A stretch of DNA of 64,000 nt. It comes from Haemonchus contortus (Eukaryota; Nematoda; Chromadorea; Rhabditida; Trichostrongylidae). Made by a program: the position numbers and the translations under genes. The notes under the pieces are model-generated. The model had not been told where the DNA came from. It worked only from the letters and a program-made list of their open reading frames with translations, and searched no databases. The stretch is from NCBI GenBank assembly GCA_000469685.2, contig LS997563.1, positions 29,117,897 to 29,181,896 of the forward strand. Direction: 5' to 3'. This document shows positions 1 through 14,211 of this stretch, in pieces (within the stretch, counting starts at the first letter, position 1; every line of letters begins with the position of its first letter).

Positions 1-483
1 GTTATGTAGAACGCCCTAGGCGGATGAAAAGGGAAGAAGCCCGAAAGATTAGATTTCACTTGGCGCAAGCTATCGAACCATCATTTTCAATTGCCGCATT
101 CTGCCATTCCATGCCATCGAGACCTCATAAAAAAAGGACGTTACCAGAGAAAATGGTACCTCCAGCGGACACAGCCTCACTATATATTGTGTTCCTTCAC
201 ACAATTCGAGGAATTAATCCCCATCCTGAGCATGGTCGCTACAGTAACGGTCACTATTTCCGACGTTGACTTTTACTGGTCATTGCAAAACACTTCAATG
301 CTTTTCTGCTCCACCGCCCCACGCGGTCATGAAAAAAGACTATCAGATACTCGACTGTACTTCTTTGGAATGTTATTCCCGGGGCCTGTTCAGAATCCAG
401 GATCTTCAAGGTTCCGAGAAGGTCCTGATTTATAAGGCGAACCACCAACCTATGGCTACATACCCAGCGGGTCTGGCCTCTTT

Positions 484-615
484 TCCCCAAACAGCGTAAC
501 GCACTCGCCGCACGCGATCGCGCGCTATGAAGGGAAAGATTTGAATTCCCAAGGAAGGATATAGAGAGTCGCTGCGGAACCACTGTCGCAGGCCGCAGGA
601 AATTGGGGAGAGTTC
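484..615. repeat. dispersed repeat fragment (family D, copy 1)
   Basis: This stretch resembles 27,458-27,585. Both run through an 'actcgccgca...tcgcg(c/t)gctat...ggaaa(a)g.tttgaattc' core followed by 'ggaaggata' and 'cgctgcg(g)aacc'. The rest of 1-824 holds no exon I can support. A variant poly(A) signal for the TMEM151-like gene may lie at 775-780 on the minus strand (GATAAA). Confidence 0.45.
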
Positions 616-824
616 CGTTAGCCCATACCCAACAAGTGCTGAATGTTGGATCCGGAGTGGTAGGTTAAACAACTCATCAGTGATGCTTTTGGGTCTCCGA
701 TCATTAGTCACGTGTTGGAACCGCGGCTCTGTACCCGAATCTTCATTTACCGTGTAGCTTTGTCCCTGTGAGGCTTTATCTTACAATTAGCTACCTGACA
801 TGATATCAAGTGAAAGCTCACCAT

Positions 825-3800
825 CTAGTAAACTGAAAAAAAACTTGCCTCATAACTAGGTGGCGGCTCATCAGGAGGATCTAGAAGTGGAGTTCGATCA
901 CTCGCTGGACTCGCTCCAATGGCCTGGTAGCCATTAGACCACCCTGTCAAGCCGCCAATCGACAACGATCTTGGTGGTGCTCGACGCGACGATCGAAGAG
1001 GAATCGCTCTTGAAAATCGAGGCACAGAATCTCTGAACAATTCTAAATCACATACTGTATTCACTACAGAGCAGAAATGAGCAAACCTTCTCATCGCCTG
1101 CATGAAACTCATGCTTCGGCTGCCACTAAGCGGTCGCACAGGTCTTCCAGCCGGCATGCGACCGAGTTCGTGGTCCAACGCTCCATAATTTCGTAGTACA
1201 ATCTGTTCGTTGTTCACGGGAATAGGATGTGAGAACACTCGGGCTTCAGTTGGATTTACAAGAGTCTGAAGGGCATTGTTGGAAAGAATTGTTCAGGGGT
1301 GTTTAAAAGTCCTTACCACGGTGGCGTTTGGCATCAACATCGCCTCTGAATACGATGGGACCACGAAATATTGCTCTCTACCCAAAGCTGCTTCAAGTTC
1401 CACCGTCTCCATTGTCGAAGTTCGTGTTAGTGGACCCGTATAATTCACTGACGATGGGCTTAAACAAAGAATGTTAGTGAACAAATCAATTTATGATGTA
1501 AGTAGAAGTATTAGGACCAGTCGCCATGTGAAAGTGCGCGTGCACAATTTTTTGTTGGTCTGATCCCCTGTCGCAAGTAGAGATTGATGGCTGCGATTTC
1601 CCTCCTGAAACCCGCTGAAGATCTGACTTCGTCCGGTTTGCAGATACATTTAAAAGTGTCGATTGAGTGAATCTATCAGAAGAGTTGGTAAACTGATATG
1701 GCACGATCATGTCACGAGAGAACGAGTACAGCTCGTGTCCTCACGGTACGACGCAATGGGAGAGATGGGAGCCGAACCTGTCTTAGGGGAGGTAGCACTG
1801 GAGGGGATGGACCAAATATATGGTGTGTACGGATAATCGAAGGTAATTGAAGTTAACAATGACTCAGTTACCCAAAAGGAAGCATTGGCGTAAGAAACCA
1901 CAGAATGGTCCTCCTTCAATGTCGGAATAGCACCGTCCAACCGCCTCCCCAAGCTGTCGAAAGTTTATCCAGCCTACCCTACAAAAACGGGCGGAGGTGG
2001 TGTAGTGGCAAGTGGCGCACTATATCACACGCACGGTCAGAGGTTCGAATCCCGGATCGATGCCCGCCTAGGCCAACCAAGCCTTCCATCCCTCCGGGGT
2101 CGGTGAATTGGTACCAGACTCGTCTGGGAGGATAATAGCACTGACTTGTACATCGGCTGACCACCGCAAGTCATTGTATAGGCCACATACGCACTCATTA
2201 CGCCACTACGATTCTGAATGGAAGTCGAGTGCGGGGGCGCATCCCTCAGACGGGATTGATTAACGCCAAAAACTTTATCCTTTACTTTATTTTACCCTAC
2301 AAAAATACTCAAAACAAGTTGCATATTGAACCTTTTGCCATCCACACGGGATTTACAATTAGTTGAAACATTGGAATTACTAAAATGGCGGACAGGGGTT
2401 TTATGAATGTAAACCGTTTTTCTAATGGCTACGACATGCAATAGAACAATTAAAGGCAATAATGACGTCCGTTAGGGCCACTTGATGAACAAATGGAAGA
2501 CAAATGAGATCCCAGAAGTAAGCTGCCGCAACGCAATCAGTAATTCAGATCCTATTCGTACGACCTTCTGGGATACCAGGCTCCGATGGCACCTCCCTTG
2601 AGAGATCGGCAATCACGCTGGTCATCCGAGATGTACTGGACCCAATGGAGTGGAACGGGCATGGATGCACAATGAAAAATGAGACTGGAATGGATCTGCT
2701 ACGAGGAAACAATAGCATCCTGGAACATCGTACTCGGCAGTTTTCGTGACCCGTACAGCCTATGTTTGTGTACAGGGCTTTCCTTGCGGGATTTCCATGT
2801 CTGATGGTGAGGCCTTTAAAACGAAATCGAAATTGGAGAAGGAACACTTTCTGTCACCGTGATTAGCCAAAAGTGAGAGGGGACTGTCAATTTGCTCTTA
2901 GCGAACATAGTTTTATTTGTTCCTAACATAGAGATCTTCGCTTTTCCAAAGCGAGAAGTGGAGCGGTTAGACGACCAAAGGACAATTTTTCATTTCCAAT
3001 CTTGCCAGGCTTTTAGTTTCCCCATTTCTCAGTTTGCTTTTTTTTCGAAATTTATGCAAATCAGGTACTCCTGAATACGAATCATTCATACAACTGAGGA
3101 TCCGAGAGATGGCCATTCAATAAGATGGTTTTTGAACGGTAAGATTTTCCGGAGCATATACTTTGCCATTACCATAAATCACTGACTCGTTGCCTCACAT
3201 TCGTTATTTTCTGCTGTGATATCTATTAATTCTGGGAGAATATTCTTAATGTATGCATTGGGTAAATAAAGATTCTTGAATATGAAGTGTGGAGCGAACC
3301 TTAAATAGCAGGTTCCAAAGAGTTTTGTGACTTGATAGTTGAGCATCGCCGTACGACATTCGGCATAGATTCGTAGTGGCCACGATAGCAATATCAAAGA
3401 GAAAAACCTGAACATTCGCTATTTATAATACTTTGAAAACCTCACGACTCATGACTTCAAGCTTTCCATTTTCATGTTTCCAATCAGGTTGATTTCATCC
3501 CAGACCGCTTCAGAGGATGCTGAAGTGGTTTTTGATCTAACAAGGTGAAGATAGAGAGCCGAAGTGGCCTAAGAATTGAGACTTTTATATTTATGCTGCT
3601 GTGTTGCTAGGTGCATAAATTGCTCCCTCATGATCACTCTCTATGAAAATGTATTTTCACTGTACGTGGAGTCTTGATAGTGAGCTATTTCTAAATATTG
3701 GGCAGTCGTTGTAAAACAGTACTATACAATGGGATTCCTTCACATCTCAAATATTATTCTACATCTTGCTAAAGCAGATTTTTGAGAACGCGCTATAACT

Positions 3801-6800
3801 TCATCTACTGATTGTAAGTCAAAAATGAGGAGTGCGGTTGATTTAGGGATGAAAATTTTGACATTGACTAAATCTAGTATTGAATTAAGTTTCATCTGCA
3901 AATGGAATTAGCCAATGCCCGTTCATTCGCCCCTAACAATGACTAGTAAGTTCTCCCCAATGTTCAAATCGGTTCTTTTATTTTTCCTGACGGGGCTGAT
4001 TCCAATTAAGCAGGAATTAAGGCTTGGTTGTGGTAGGTCCGAGTGGTTCTTGATCACCGGGACTCCATCAAAAGACCATAGGTAAGTGGGTAATGATACC
4101 ATGACTCTCTCCCGAAGCACTGTTTAGCAGTAAGAACAATTAGGTAAATCCAGATAGAAGGATGTTCTCTGAGACCATCTCGAGCCTTTTCTTGAGTTTG
4201 ATATTATGTACAGGTAAAGGAGAACTGGTTGCATACAGAAATGTCGCCAAACCAAATCTCTTTTCAGTAGAACTCCACGGAAAAGTTTCTTCAGGAGTAC
4301 GGCAAATTGAGAAATATGAATAAAAACGTTAGGGGCTTCCGGTTGCTCACCAGAAAGTCGACGCGCGAAGAAACCATGGCGGCGATCCGCGAAAGACGAG
4401 CATGTCATCGATAACAGACACATCGGAAAGATCCATGCCTTCTCGAACCTGTATAAGATACTCAACTTCATGAAAGCCATATATCCAAGTACTTTTCTGT
4501 GTTGAAGCTTGCTTCAAACCAGTTCCTGCAGAGCGAGGTCAAGAAAATCCCCGTTTTATGCAAGAATCTAGTTCCGAGTGTCCATAAAAGGATTGAAGGA
4601 ATATTGGCTTCAGTTATAATTTCCAAGAACTCCTGACATGCATGAGTTATCCCTGAGGAGTTCGAAAGAATATTTCTTGCATTTGACATTTCGCTTCTCC
4701 TCAAAGGAGGGAAGGAGCTGCTATTCTAACTGAATAACACAGAAAGATTCAGCAGAACTGCTCGCTTGGGATTACATCCCCTTCTTAACTTTCCAAATCT
4801 CTCATCGGAATCGGTCGAAAAAAAACTCATCGAGATCACCAGATGACAACAATCACTGTCATAGTTGCTGAGTAGCAATGAATCATATACGTCAACGATT
4901 TCAAAAAGTTGCCATGACTACATTTCATACATAGCAAAAGCAAAACGGCCCAGAACAATCTGCTGAAGGATATTTCGAGATATTTATTGTTTGTGAATAT
5001 AATCTCTTTCTTGACCAGACTGAAAAACGGGACTTCCTGAAGTCTTTTGGCTAGAGCATCTGTAACGCGTTTGCTCTCCCTTGTATATCTGTATTTAACT
5101 CTTTTCAGTTGGCATGCTTATCCCAAATCGCGGAGGCGGATCGACGCCATTCCTTGACAGGAATTGGCGGCGGTCGGCAAATCAAATAAAAAGTCCCATC
5201 CACCAGCCTCATCGAAGCAAAAGGATTGCATCTACCACAGAAAAGTAGTTGAAAAGACAAGAAAATTTATTCACCTCCATGTAGTCGTCCCGAGTTTCGT
5301 TCTCGTTGAAAAATCTCGTTCGCTGCTGTTCGAATTCTCTTGCCGCTTGCATGCAAGCAAACACGAATCCTCGAGTTACCCGTACTCTCGTTAACGGAAA
5401 GCGCTCAAGATCAAGAACGGTCTTCGAGATATCCTGAAATCGAGCCTTTTCATTAGTCAATTTTAATAGTGTTATATGGTGATTCCTACAAATTACCCAA
5501 TATAAAAAGACGCAAAGGGCAAAAGGTGGGGTATCCGGCGCTGATTAGCCCCATTATGGGATGCAATATAGCCGTCCAGAATCAAATGCATTTTTGGACA
5601 GTACAGCGACTAGCAAAGGTGATGGAGGGCTTAGTGGACGAGGTGGGAACCGATGAAAGATTGATTTGGGAATCATATACTTTACTGCCAAATTTGTTCT
5701 CCTTTGTTTTTGAGCATACTTGATATAATAGAAATGGAATGGAATAGGGAAAAATTCGTATTGCTCTCCTTTTTACATTCTGATCTCTACCTAATGGAAG
5801 GGAGGTTGGTTCCACTGTTTTCAGAAAGCGCACCGAATTGAATAAAGTTGAGAAGAATGTGGCATGCTGTATGCTGTGTAAGGGGAAACAGGGCCAGTAA
5901 GGTCTCGTCAAGGGCCTTGTACATTCCATCAACACCAAGTCTCACTGAGTCTCATGAGCTACTAAGGAGAACAGAATTGAGAGTAAATCTGCCTAACATG
6001 GACGAATCTGGTTGAACCTATTCTCACCTTCACACCACAGACGTCATAGATGAAAACGTTGCCGGCAGAATGTGAATCGACACGCTCGTAGTAGACTTGT
6101 GTTGCTGGTACAGCATCACCGTTTCGATACCTCAAGTCAGATCTACGATACAATCGAGGTCAACCAAATAGGAGCCACTACTTACCTCGTCACCTGCCTC
6201 GTTTTACGCACGTAATGATAACATACGCTCTTCCACCATACGATTGGCAATGCGTTCCGCAGAGACTTCAGGTATTGCATGGCATCTTCGACTCGAACCT
6301 GAATATAGCAACTAAATAATCGTGAGGAAATGGAGTAGCCGATTTCCACTTCATGGTCTTGGGATCAGAGCCCGGTTCTGTACCATTCCGGACGTATCAG
6401 AGGTCAACTAGTAGTCTACCTTTCGTTTCAGAATGAGCCACTTTTTTGGATCATGAAAAATTCATCAGCATCTACAATGCAACGGAAAAATCGTGTTTTC
6501 TCAATGAAGTTACTGTCCAGACACTAGGGCTGAATTATTTGATTCATACTATCACGGAGCCTCGGTAAAGTTGAAGGCATAATTCACACACGATGTTTGC
6601 AGTAGATAATTCAATCTGAATAATGGAAAAGATGGCACAGAGTAGTGTTCGGCAGCAAAAGGCTATAAATAATAAGAGCTTCTGAGAAGTAGCAGGAGAA
6701 AGGGGATGTACGGGATTACGGGATTGAGTGGCATGGAAGGGGTATTCCGACGGGTAGTGTCATTTTTGTGGAAATGCGTATAAAGCTGACCACAGTAAGT

Positions 6801-9800
6801 AAAAAAATGCCAAAAATCCTTCGCTGTCGTCACGAGTCGGGGCTCCATACAAGTTTTAGACCTTCGCGTTTTTATTCACTGCTACTGTCGCCATCTTGTC
6901 TTGTTGTTGTTGATTACTGTTTTGTTAAACAATACATCGTTGTTTTCTCTCAGCAGCTGTTTGAATTTCCAATTGAATTTCATTGTGAATGATGTAGTCT
7001 CTTAGGAGCTGTCGAAACACTGGATTCTCTAAGTGTACCACACAGTGGAAACAGATTTAAGCCCTCCCTATCTAGGCCATTTTCGACTCGACAGCATCCC
7101 ACAGCGTTTTTTGTGAGCCTCTCATCCTAGGGGAAGTCTCACGATTCATTTTTATCGTGAACTAAGCCTTCAGGGCTAGAAGTCGAATGTGCTGAGCACC
7201 TACAAGGCAACAGTTGTCGTTACAAAAGTAGTCTCTGCTCCATATGTGGAAGCCCCTAATACCTTGATTCTACTGAGCTCATTTCGGAACGGTTCTGAAA
7301 GGGAAATAGGCGTGGATTGGGAATTCGATCTCGAGAGCCGCAATGAACGTAGTGACCAAGTTCGCAATCAGCGAGCGTACTCGCTTGCTCCACTGACCAA
7401 AATCTTGTCCAAAAAAAATTAACATCTAAGTGTTAGGGCCGAAATGAAGCTCTTCGGTTGCAGACCATATGCTGTCACCAACTCAGACGTTGAGCCTGCT
7501 GATCAACAACGAGCTGTTGGACTAACGGAACTCCATACCTTTTTTGAACTTACTCCCAACCGGCCATTGCGCCCTACTTACAATGGGTTAAAGCTTCCCG
7601 TTGTAGAACAACATTACACGAATAGTTTGCTGAGAAAACTCATGAAGACAGGCCGGATGGGAGAATCCAACTAGCACCCAGCATCCATTGTGCTCTCGAA
7701 ATTGTTGGGCTCTTTCAGTATTTATCCAGATCATTTGTCGGTTTTTGTTGGTTCAGAGGTGAAAGGGCTCTTCCGGAAGTCTCAGTGCTCGAGGTTCACT
7801 ATCACTCCTACAACCATCCACGTGCAATGCATGCGAACCACAAAACGCATCATTTCACCATGACTCAGAGTTATGTCATGTGTTGGAGTTCCGTACCCTG
7901 AACGGATCTCCCCTAGAAAATCTTATGCTATGTTCTGAGATAATCGTGTCCGCATGGGCTTGGAGATAAATGCTGGCCAGTCATTATCTGCAAATCGAGC
8001 GAGCTCTTAGTAATGAATGACCCGAATGAATGAGTTATCCTTCATACTCTCCCGATTTATGTTTTGCTGATGCAGCAGAACGCGGTCTATACGATTCCCC
8101 AGGATGAAGTAGAGTTAGTCGACTGTGACCGGGATTTCGGGGTCCCAGATGGCACCATAAAGGTTTATTGACAACTGAGTAGCACATCAACACGCCTATC
8201 ATTGCCACCAGGTCTTTCAACGAGCCCTGTTTTTTTACACACAATGCGATTCGCTATAGTAGTATGGGCACGACTAGTATGGCCACGTGAACGCACGTAC
8301 GAAAGAATTTGAAGAAATCAATAAAAGTAGTCTCGTTAAAGCGCATATAAGAATATTCTATGAGCTAGAACTTCAAAAGTACGGTTTCAAGACTTCAGGA
8401 CTGGGGAAGAGCACGGTAGAAGATGAGGTACTTTTAACGTACTTTCTTTAGTTCTTGCATCTCTAGGGGGTAATAAGGCACAATTTAAAGGCATTTCTTG
8501 CTACATAATCGCTTTTCCGCCATAAGATCGATTATTTTGGTGGCAAAGAAAATCAGAAAGAATAAAAACCTTTTTTATTGTAGACAGCTTCGACCTGCTA
8601 TGCCAACATTCCATGACGTAGACGATGTAGAGCATCAGACCGAAGACGATTGGCACAAAGTTGTAACCCTGAGCACATGGGCCGTGATGGTAACTGAAAG
8701 GAGCCATGTTCACTCGAGGAATGAAAGCGCCCTGTGCTTACTAGTATTATAAATGGTACACCAACTCATTTGCCACAGGTACCTTCAACAAAGACACTGC
8801 AGAACAGTTACTTTTCCAGGTGAAATACGTGTTGCCTGGTTTAGTAATTTGAATCATTCAACCCTAACTGAGGATCAAAGGCTTGCTACAGTGGAGCTGG
8901 AAATGTAATCATTTTTCATTTCACATTACTGCACGAAACTTTAGTTTTGAAGTTCGTCTGTAGTTCTTTGCCACAACGGACTGCTTCGGTGACTCCAAAT
9001 GTGAGTCTCGTACACCTTTTTCACCACAGCATAAGGCGACTCCCTGCCCCGTTTCTATAAGAACACTTGGAGACAATCCTCAATACATTTCGTATTATTA
9101 TACTAGTTGAGGAAATTAACGCCAACTCCTTTAGAATCACCATAGTTGGATCCAGCTTTCCTTAAGTCATTGAAACATGTCAGCATTTGGCATGTCAGTA
9201 GCCTTTTGAAATAACGCATTCCTCTTTTATTTAAAAAAAAACAATTACCAAAAAGATATAATACGTTTTGCTCAACGAACAGATTTCCTTTCAGCATCCT
9301 CAAAGTCCTATTCCTCAATTGGTCCGACAATGGCCTCCAAGTACTTAGTGGACCCAATTTTTCCTCTAATCGTCAACAACCTCTGATGCAGTTGAATGGC
9401 CCTGTTACTGGGACGCTCTTAGAGGGCTCTTTACCGAGCTTGAAATGGAAAATGGTGGATTGAACTCTTTGGAGGAAGCTTCAAAAGAAGAAAAGGGAAA
9501 TCTGCATTACTACTCATTAAAAGGAACTGCGTAACCCTTTAAAAACCAATATGTGAACCCGGAAGTTCCCTATGCTTTGAAAAGGAAAAACCCCATAAAG
9601 ATTGCTCTGAATGCTTCCTACCACCGCAGCGAAACTAACAGAGACCTTGCTTTCGCAATGCTTGAGTAGGTTTGGCCCGGTGCCAGCTAAGTGCTACATC
9701 ATATTGAGACCAACAAGGCTTTGTCTGCTCCAACTCTCGTGGCCATGCCAATGTCGTCCACAATGGAGTGCTTCAGTTATTCGAAAATCCGGCTAATCAT

Positions 9801-12622
9801 GCCAACCCAAACAACAAATCCCAGGCTCCATATGGTACCAGTCTGGCGGTGGTCAGACTTCATAGAGATCTCATTTGGAGTTTATATGAAGAGGCGAAGG
9901 AGGAAGTCTCATAAATAAGCCGCCTTGCATCCGTGAATTGAGAGCTACTTGCCAACGAGGACTAGAGTTCTAGCTCTTCTGGAACAAACCGAACAAGCCT
10001 CACGTTCTAGGTGGGATCGAATGAGATACCTTCTCTGACTGCTCTGATCCATCCGAGGATTAACATCAAAACCGTTGTAGAAATTGTGGACTAATTAAGG
10101 TTACGACCGGATACAGTGCTTTGCAATCTATACCAGAACGTCTTTACATCAAGCTGGCCCTTCAAGACGTCAACATCCCTAAGTTATTAGGAAGGTGACC
10201 CTTCCAATGTTTCTATGATCTGATCAGGATGAAGCTATAAGTTCATATAGCCCTTTGGATGGAAAACCTGGGCAACCTGGCAACAAATATAAATCCAAAG
10301 TTGCTGCCAATCTCTAAAAGGGACCAACCTATCCAATTCTTCTACGGTTGGTCCTGTATATATAGAATGTTTCCCTTTCGTTCGATGTGCGCTTTAAGAG
10401 AATCAAGCCGCCTTGAAGTTGTTTTGGAGACATATATAGCAATTTTAGCCTCCACATATGAGTCTAGGATTCTAACATTTCACTTGAAAAACCCATTCCA
10501 AACATAAGCTTTTTCTTCGTCAGTAAAGATCGGATTCATATCCAGGCACTGGAGATGATAAGTAACTGAACCAAACACGTCGTCACCTAATCCTATTCAA
10601 TTTCATGGACTGAAAAGCCTCATTTACTATTTCTAGGATTGACGTTGGGACAAAAATATGAAGTATCAGAAATGGAACGAAGACCATTGCTTTTTTCTTT
10701 ATTATGCCCCACTTTTCCACGGAATGTTCGCAAAGATTCTAGAAAACAAGCCCGCACAGACAATAAGTAAGCTTTGTTGGTGCTTCTATCAGTTGAATGG
10801 AAAGCCTTGGAGCCCTTCTAGAGAGTGCTCCATCAAAAAGCTGTTTTGCTTGTGGACAGCTTTATCCTTGGATTTCCTTCATCACTCGTTCCTAGTCGTT
10901 CATCTGGAAGAACTGACGCTGAGGCTGAGTGACGTTCCCTTAAGCCAACCATCAATTGCACGCTAGCATGAACGGATTAGAGGCTCTTAAGAAAGAAACG
11001 AGCGAGACGATGAGCGAATTCCGGATGGCTTCGGCTTCTTTCTTGTCCCATCGCCAGCTGCTGCGCTTTCTCCTCACGCTATCCTGAATACCCAAACGAA
11101 TAGTACACGAGTACGAATTTGGTTGTTTACGCAATGACGTTTTTGCACAGAAGGCTGCACACTCTCCCTTTTTACTTGAGTACCCACACCCGTCCCGTCA
11201 TTTCAGTGTAATGGAGGCACTAGAAACGCGTTAATGCTGTTTTGGGGCGGTGGCCGAAGCCTTGAAGCTGTGAGAGTGAGCGATTGAGAGCAGCATGGAG
11301 CATTGGTATGCCACGGACAAACAGCGAATCAGATATCCCCAGGGAGCAAGCTGCCAATGGCGAATTGAGTTAGAATTATACGAGAATGGTGACCTCTCTT
11401 GGAGATAAGCAAACGGGAATAGGCAGGAGGTTTTCTACATGAGAAGCAGTTGAGATAGGAGTCGTAGGAGATCTCCAAGCGTTGAAGAAAAAGTGCAATG
11501 CTGTCGACTCTTTTTGAAAAGATCGTCAGTGGCTTGAAATGGGGAAAAGAAGACTTTCTCCATCGATTTCAAGTACATACCCAATACCCTAATCGGACTG
11601 AAATAGGCGAAGACAGCTGAACTCCAACATACTCCTTTCAGTACAGCATGCACGAACAAGTTCTAAAAATTGGTTAACCACACCATTGGTTCCACTTTGC
11701 AAGTTTCGCGAACTTTCCAACTCAACCGATGAAAGAGCCTCTCACGAGTCAGCTCTTGCCAAAGAGGAGAGATCCATAGAAAAAGTACGATGTTAACCCA
11801 AAAAATAAACTTCTCGGGGTCCATCCAGAATCGGAGAGCCTTCGAATTTTGGATTTCGGAAACGATGGCTTTTTACGTTCCTGTTTCGAAGATCACACTT
11901 AAATACAGTTGTTTCTTTTTGAAAGCCGGTGAGTGTTGATGAAATCAATCCCAAGGAGTTACTGAGCTATGTACTCCGTCTACTTATGCACATGAATTAT
12001 TGCTCCTCTGAAAATTTATTACCCACCCTTGAAAGTGATTTTGTGGCTTCGTGAATGCAGCACTAACAATTCATGGTAAATTCAGAAGTAAATTTTTTCT
12101 TTCCAATTCATCATCAGAATCTTTAGATGTAAAAATTGTTATCATGAACAAGAGGGAAGGTTGGTTCAGTAAAAAAAAAAAGAAGAGACGAAATAGAGGC
12201 TGGGAGAGAACTCGTACAGAACCTTTGCGTCTACGGGGCAGCTCTGGCAGTATCCTACGTTTCCTGTGCTAAATACCCTCATGTCCGCAATTCTTTCTTC
12301 CAAAGAGTTGAATGAGATCAAAGGGTTCAGAAAACCTTGCCTCGAACAATTTTATGAATTTTGAGCAATTGTATAACTTACATGAGTAACGGCTGAAGGC
12401 CTGAATAGGCCATATGCTTGAAATGGCACCATGCAGCGTAAAATCCACATCCAACTAAGAGTAATGAGCAAGATAAGCATTTCCAGTACCCCGATCGCCG
12501 TAAAACTCGACATAGTCCTGGTCGACGAGGTTTCTGAAGAAGCTGGATAGCCATTAGCTGTTCCTCAACTGTTATAACGTGAGACCTACCGAAACATGTT
12601 CAACATCGACAGTTCTTGCCAT
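825..12622 (-). CDS. TMEM151: TMEM151-family transmembrane protein, 10 exons, 490 aa
   Basis: The model has minus-strand exons 12622-12590, 12533-12382, 8693-8570, 6298-6186, 6130-6028, 5433-5275, 4448-4351, 3407-3300, 1458-1317 and 1265-825. They sum to 1,473 nt (490 codons plus TAG). Every junction has GT/AG and a matching codon phase. The protein follows the vertebrate TMEM151 order: an N-terminal Cys-rich segment and TM (YWKCLSCSLLLVGCGF), a second TM ending YIVYVMECWH, then IVWWKSVCYHYVRKTRQVT, TQVYYERVDSHSAGNVF, RFFNENETRDDYME|VREGMDL, PPWFLRASTFW, a hydrophobic segment ending LLSWPLRIYAECRTA, and VPSYSEAMLM near the C-terminus. The tail ends in PPPSYEA, a PY-like motif as in WW-domain ligands. 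TMEM151 proteins are membrane proteins of unknown biochemical function. The start is the ATG at 12,622, joined by a 56-bp intron; an in-frame ATG just upstream of the second exon is an alternative. The weakest junction is the TTTAAG acceptor at 1,459. Confidence 0.88.
1988..2292 (+). repeat. tRNA-derived SINE, intact copy with target-site duplication
   Basis: A tRNA-like head carries an A-box-like 'tggcaagtgg' and a perfect Pol III B box 'ggttcgaatcc' at 2042-2052. An unrelated body follows, ending in a T-rich tail. The 13-bp direct repeat 'taccctacaaaaa' flanks it exactly at 1975-1987 and 2293-2305, which fixes both ends and shows LINE-type retrotransposition. It lies antisense in the 1.84-kb intron between the last-but-two and last-but-one exons of the TMEM151-like gene. 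The tRNA-like head will not be a working tRNA because the cloverleaf is incomplete. Confidence 0.85.
6299..8569 (-). other. large intron of the TMEM151-like gene, no features seen
   Basis: Open frames here are short and show no family similarity or convincing splice signals. The same applies to the intron at 8,694-12,381, which holds only a poly(A) run near 12,171. Confidence 0.6.
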
Positions 12623-14185
12623 TCCGAAGGGATCATTCTACATGCCCTGAAAGAGGATTCAATTGTGAGCTTAGGTTAATCAGTTGAGCAGTAGAAAAAA
12701 GAACTACTTAGCGACTTGGAGAGTTCTCAAAAACGCGTCCAATAAAACGAGGACGGACTATTGCAGTAAGACAATATGTTGCCGGAATCAAGAGGTCTTT
12801 CACTAATGGAAATCGGTGTGAGGAGTTTCTGGTGTCCTCCATGCACTGTGTGGGAAATGCCGACAAAGACCATTGGCGTAAAAGCAGAAAATACAATCAA
12901 AGTGCAAGAAAGCTCCCTGTCGTAGGCGACGTCGCCATGTGGCTACACATCAATGGCGCTATTTGTCCTTTCTACTTCCTCGAAGATAACAAGCTTCTTT
13001 ACCACCAGAGGCTTCGAAGGCACGCGAGAACTAAACACACTCTGGTGCTGGAAGAACGGAGCAAAGGGGGAATCTCCGGTTTTTCGAAGTCTACCACGCC
13101 CACTCAGGTCTTTTCTAAAAGGTGTTCTGTGAGGTCTCCAATTGCTTTGTCCTGTTCATTCTTCCACTCTTTTCCATCACTAAACCGCCCGTTAGATTAG
13201 AGAGGTAGGGTAGCTCTCTTCTGGGTGGGCTAGTGATTAAGGGATATAGAAAAATATAATCATGAACAATTAACATCAACGAGACTGTTCGAACCTCCTG
13301 GGGAATTTTCAAAGTCATAAAAACCATCATACATCTAAGCAATCTTGCCCTTTTTAAGTTGGATCTGCTTTTCTGATATGCTGCTGAACGGTTTCCAGGG
13401 GTGAGATCACTAATTCTTCGAAAATCTACGTATCTAGAAGAGTAGTAAGAATAAATGAATCGTAATATGTAGAATTAATTTAGTTGGTTGAAAAAAAGGC
13501 CGGGATGCGGGGAAGCACAGCATCTGCGGTAACGCCGGAAAGCGCGAAAGAAAATGAAGCAAAGTAATAGAACAACCCTAGGAGCTCTTAAGTACAGTGA
13601 GGTTGAGCGGATTTAGAAGCATTATTAGTTGTTATCCCAACCTAGATTTTGGAATGAAGTTTTTTCACTGATAAGCTTCTTTACCCTATAATACAGTATA
13701 CGACTTTCATGAAAATTGTGAATCTATCAAACTCTTACAACTAAAAATAAAACTTGTTCTTCATACTTCTTTGGCTTCGTTCGACATGAAAACTTTGATC
13801 CGTCCCCTTTTTTGAGAGCTTTTGAAGCGAAACATTAAAGGCTCAAAAAGCCTCCTTGTCTAGCGAATAGACAGCGCAGACTCAAATGTCAGTCCTTCTG
13901 ACCGATAAGAATAAATGCAGCAAATTTCTGCTACCTTCTCCAGAGCGGATTGATAAAAGTATATATCAGGAAATAATTACATCCAGTCTAATAAACGCGA
14001 GCTCTAAAAGTGCCTCAACGTCTAATGAGCAACGATAAAGTTTTTAGAATCTGCTCATTTGCATCGTTCTGCTCACAGATCAGCGGCTCTAGCTTTCACC
14101 GTTTCTCCACCTGGATAATAAAAATAATTGCCTTTTTACAGCGGCCTTTCGAACACTGGCACTCCTGAACTTCTTGCTAGTGGTC

Positions 14186-14211
14186 ATATGTATGTATGGA
14201 TGTATGTATGG
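14186..14211. repeat. (TATG)n-like microsatellite
   Basis: Short interrupted tetranucleotide repeat of the form atgtatgtatggatgtatgtatgg. Confidence 0.8.

Noticed and set aside
1707..1952. Minus-strand frame between SINE and the TMEM151-like C-terminal exons as an extra exon
   Set aside because: The flanking exons already join in phase without it, and no donor/acceptor pair in the right phases was found.
2014..2060. Functional tRNA gene at the B box
   Set aside because: No proper cloverleaf; the sequence is the head of a SINE with target duplications.
12832..13200. 122-codon plus-strand frame
   Set aside because: No recognisable domain, start context or splice partners; it lies just upstream of the first exon of the oppositely oriented TMEM151-like gene.
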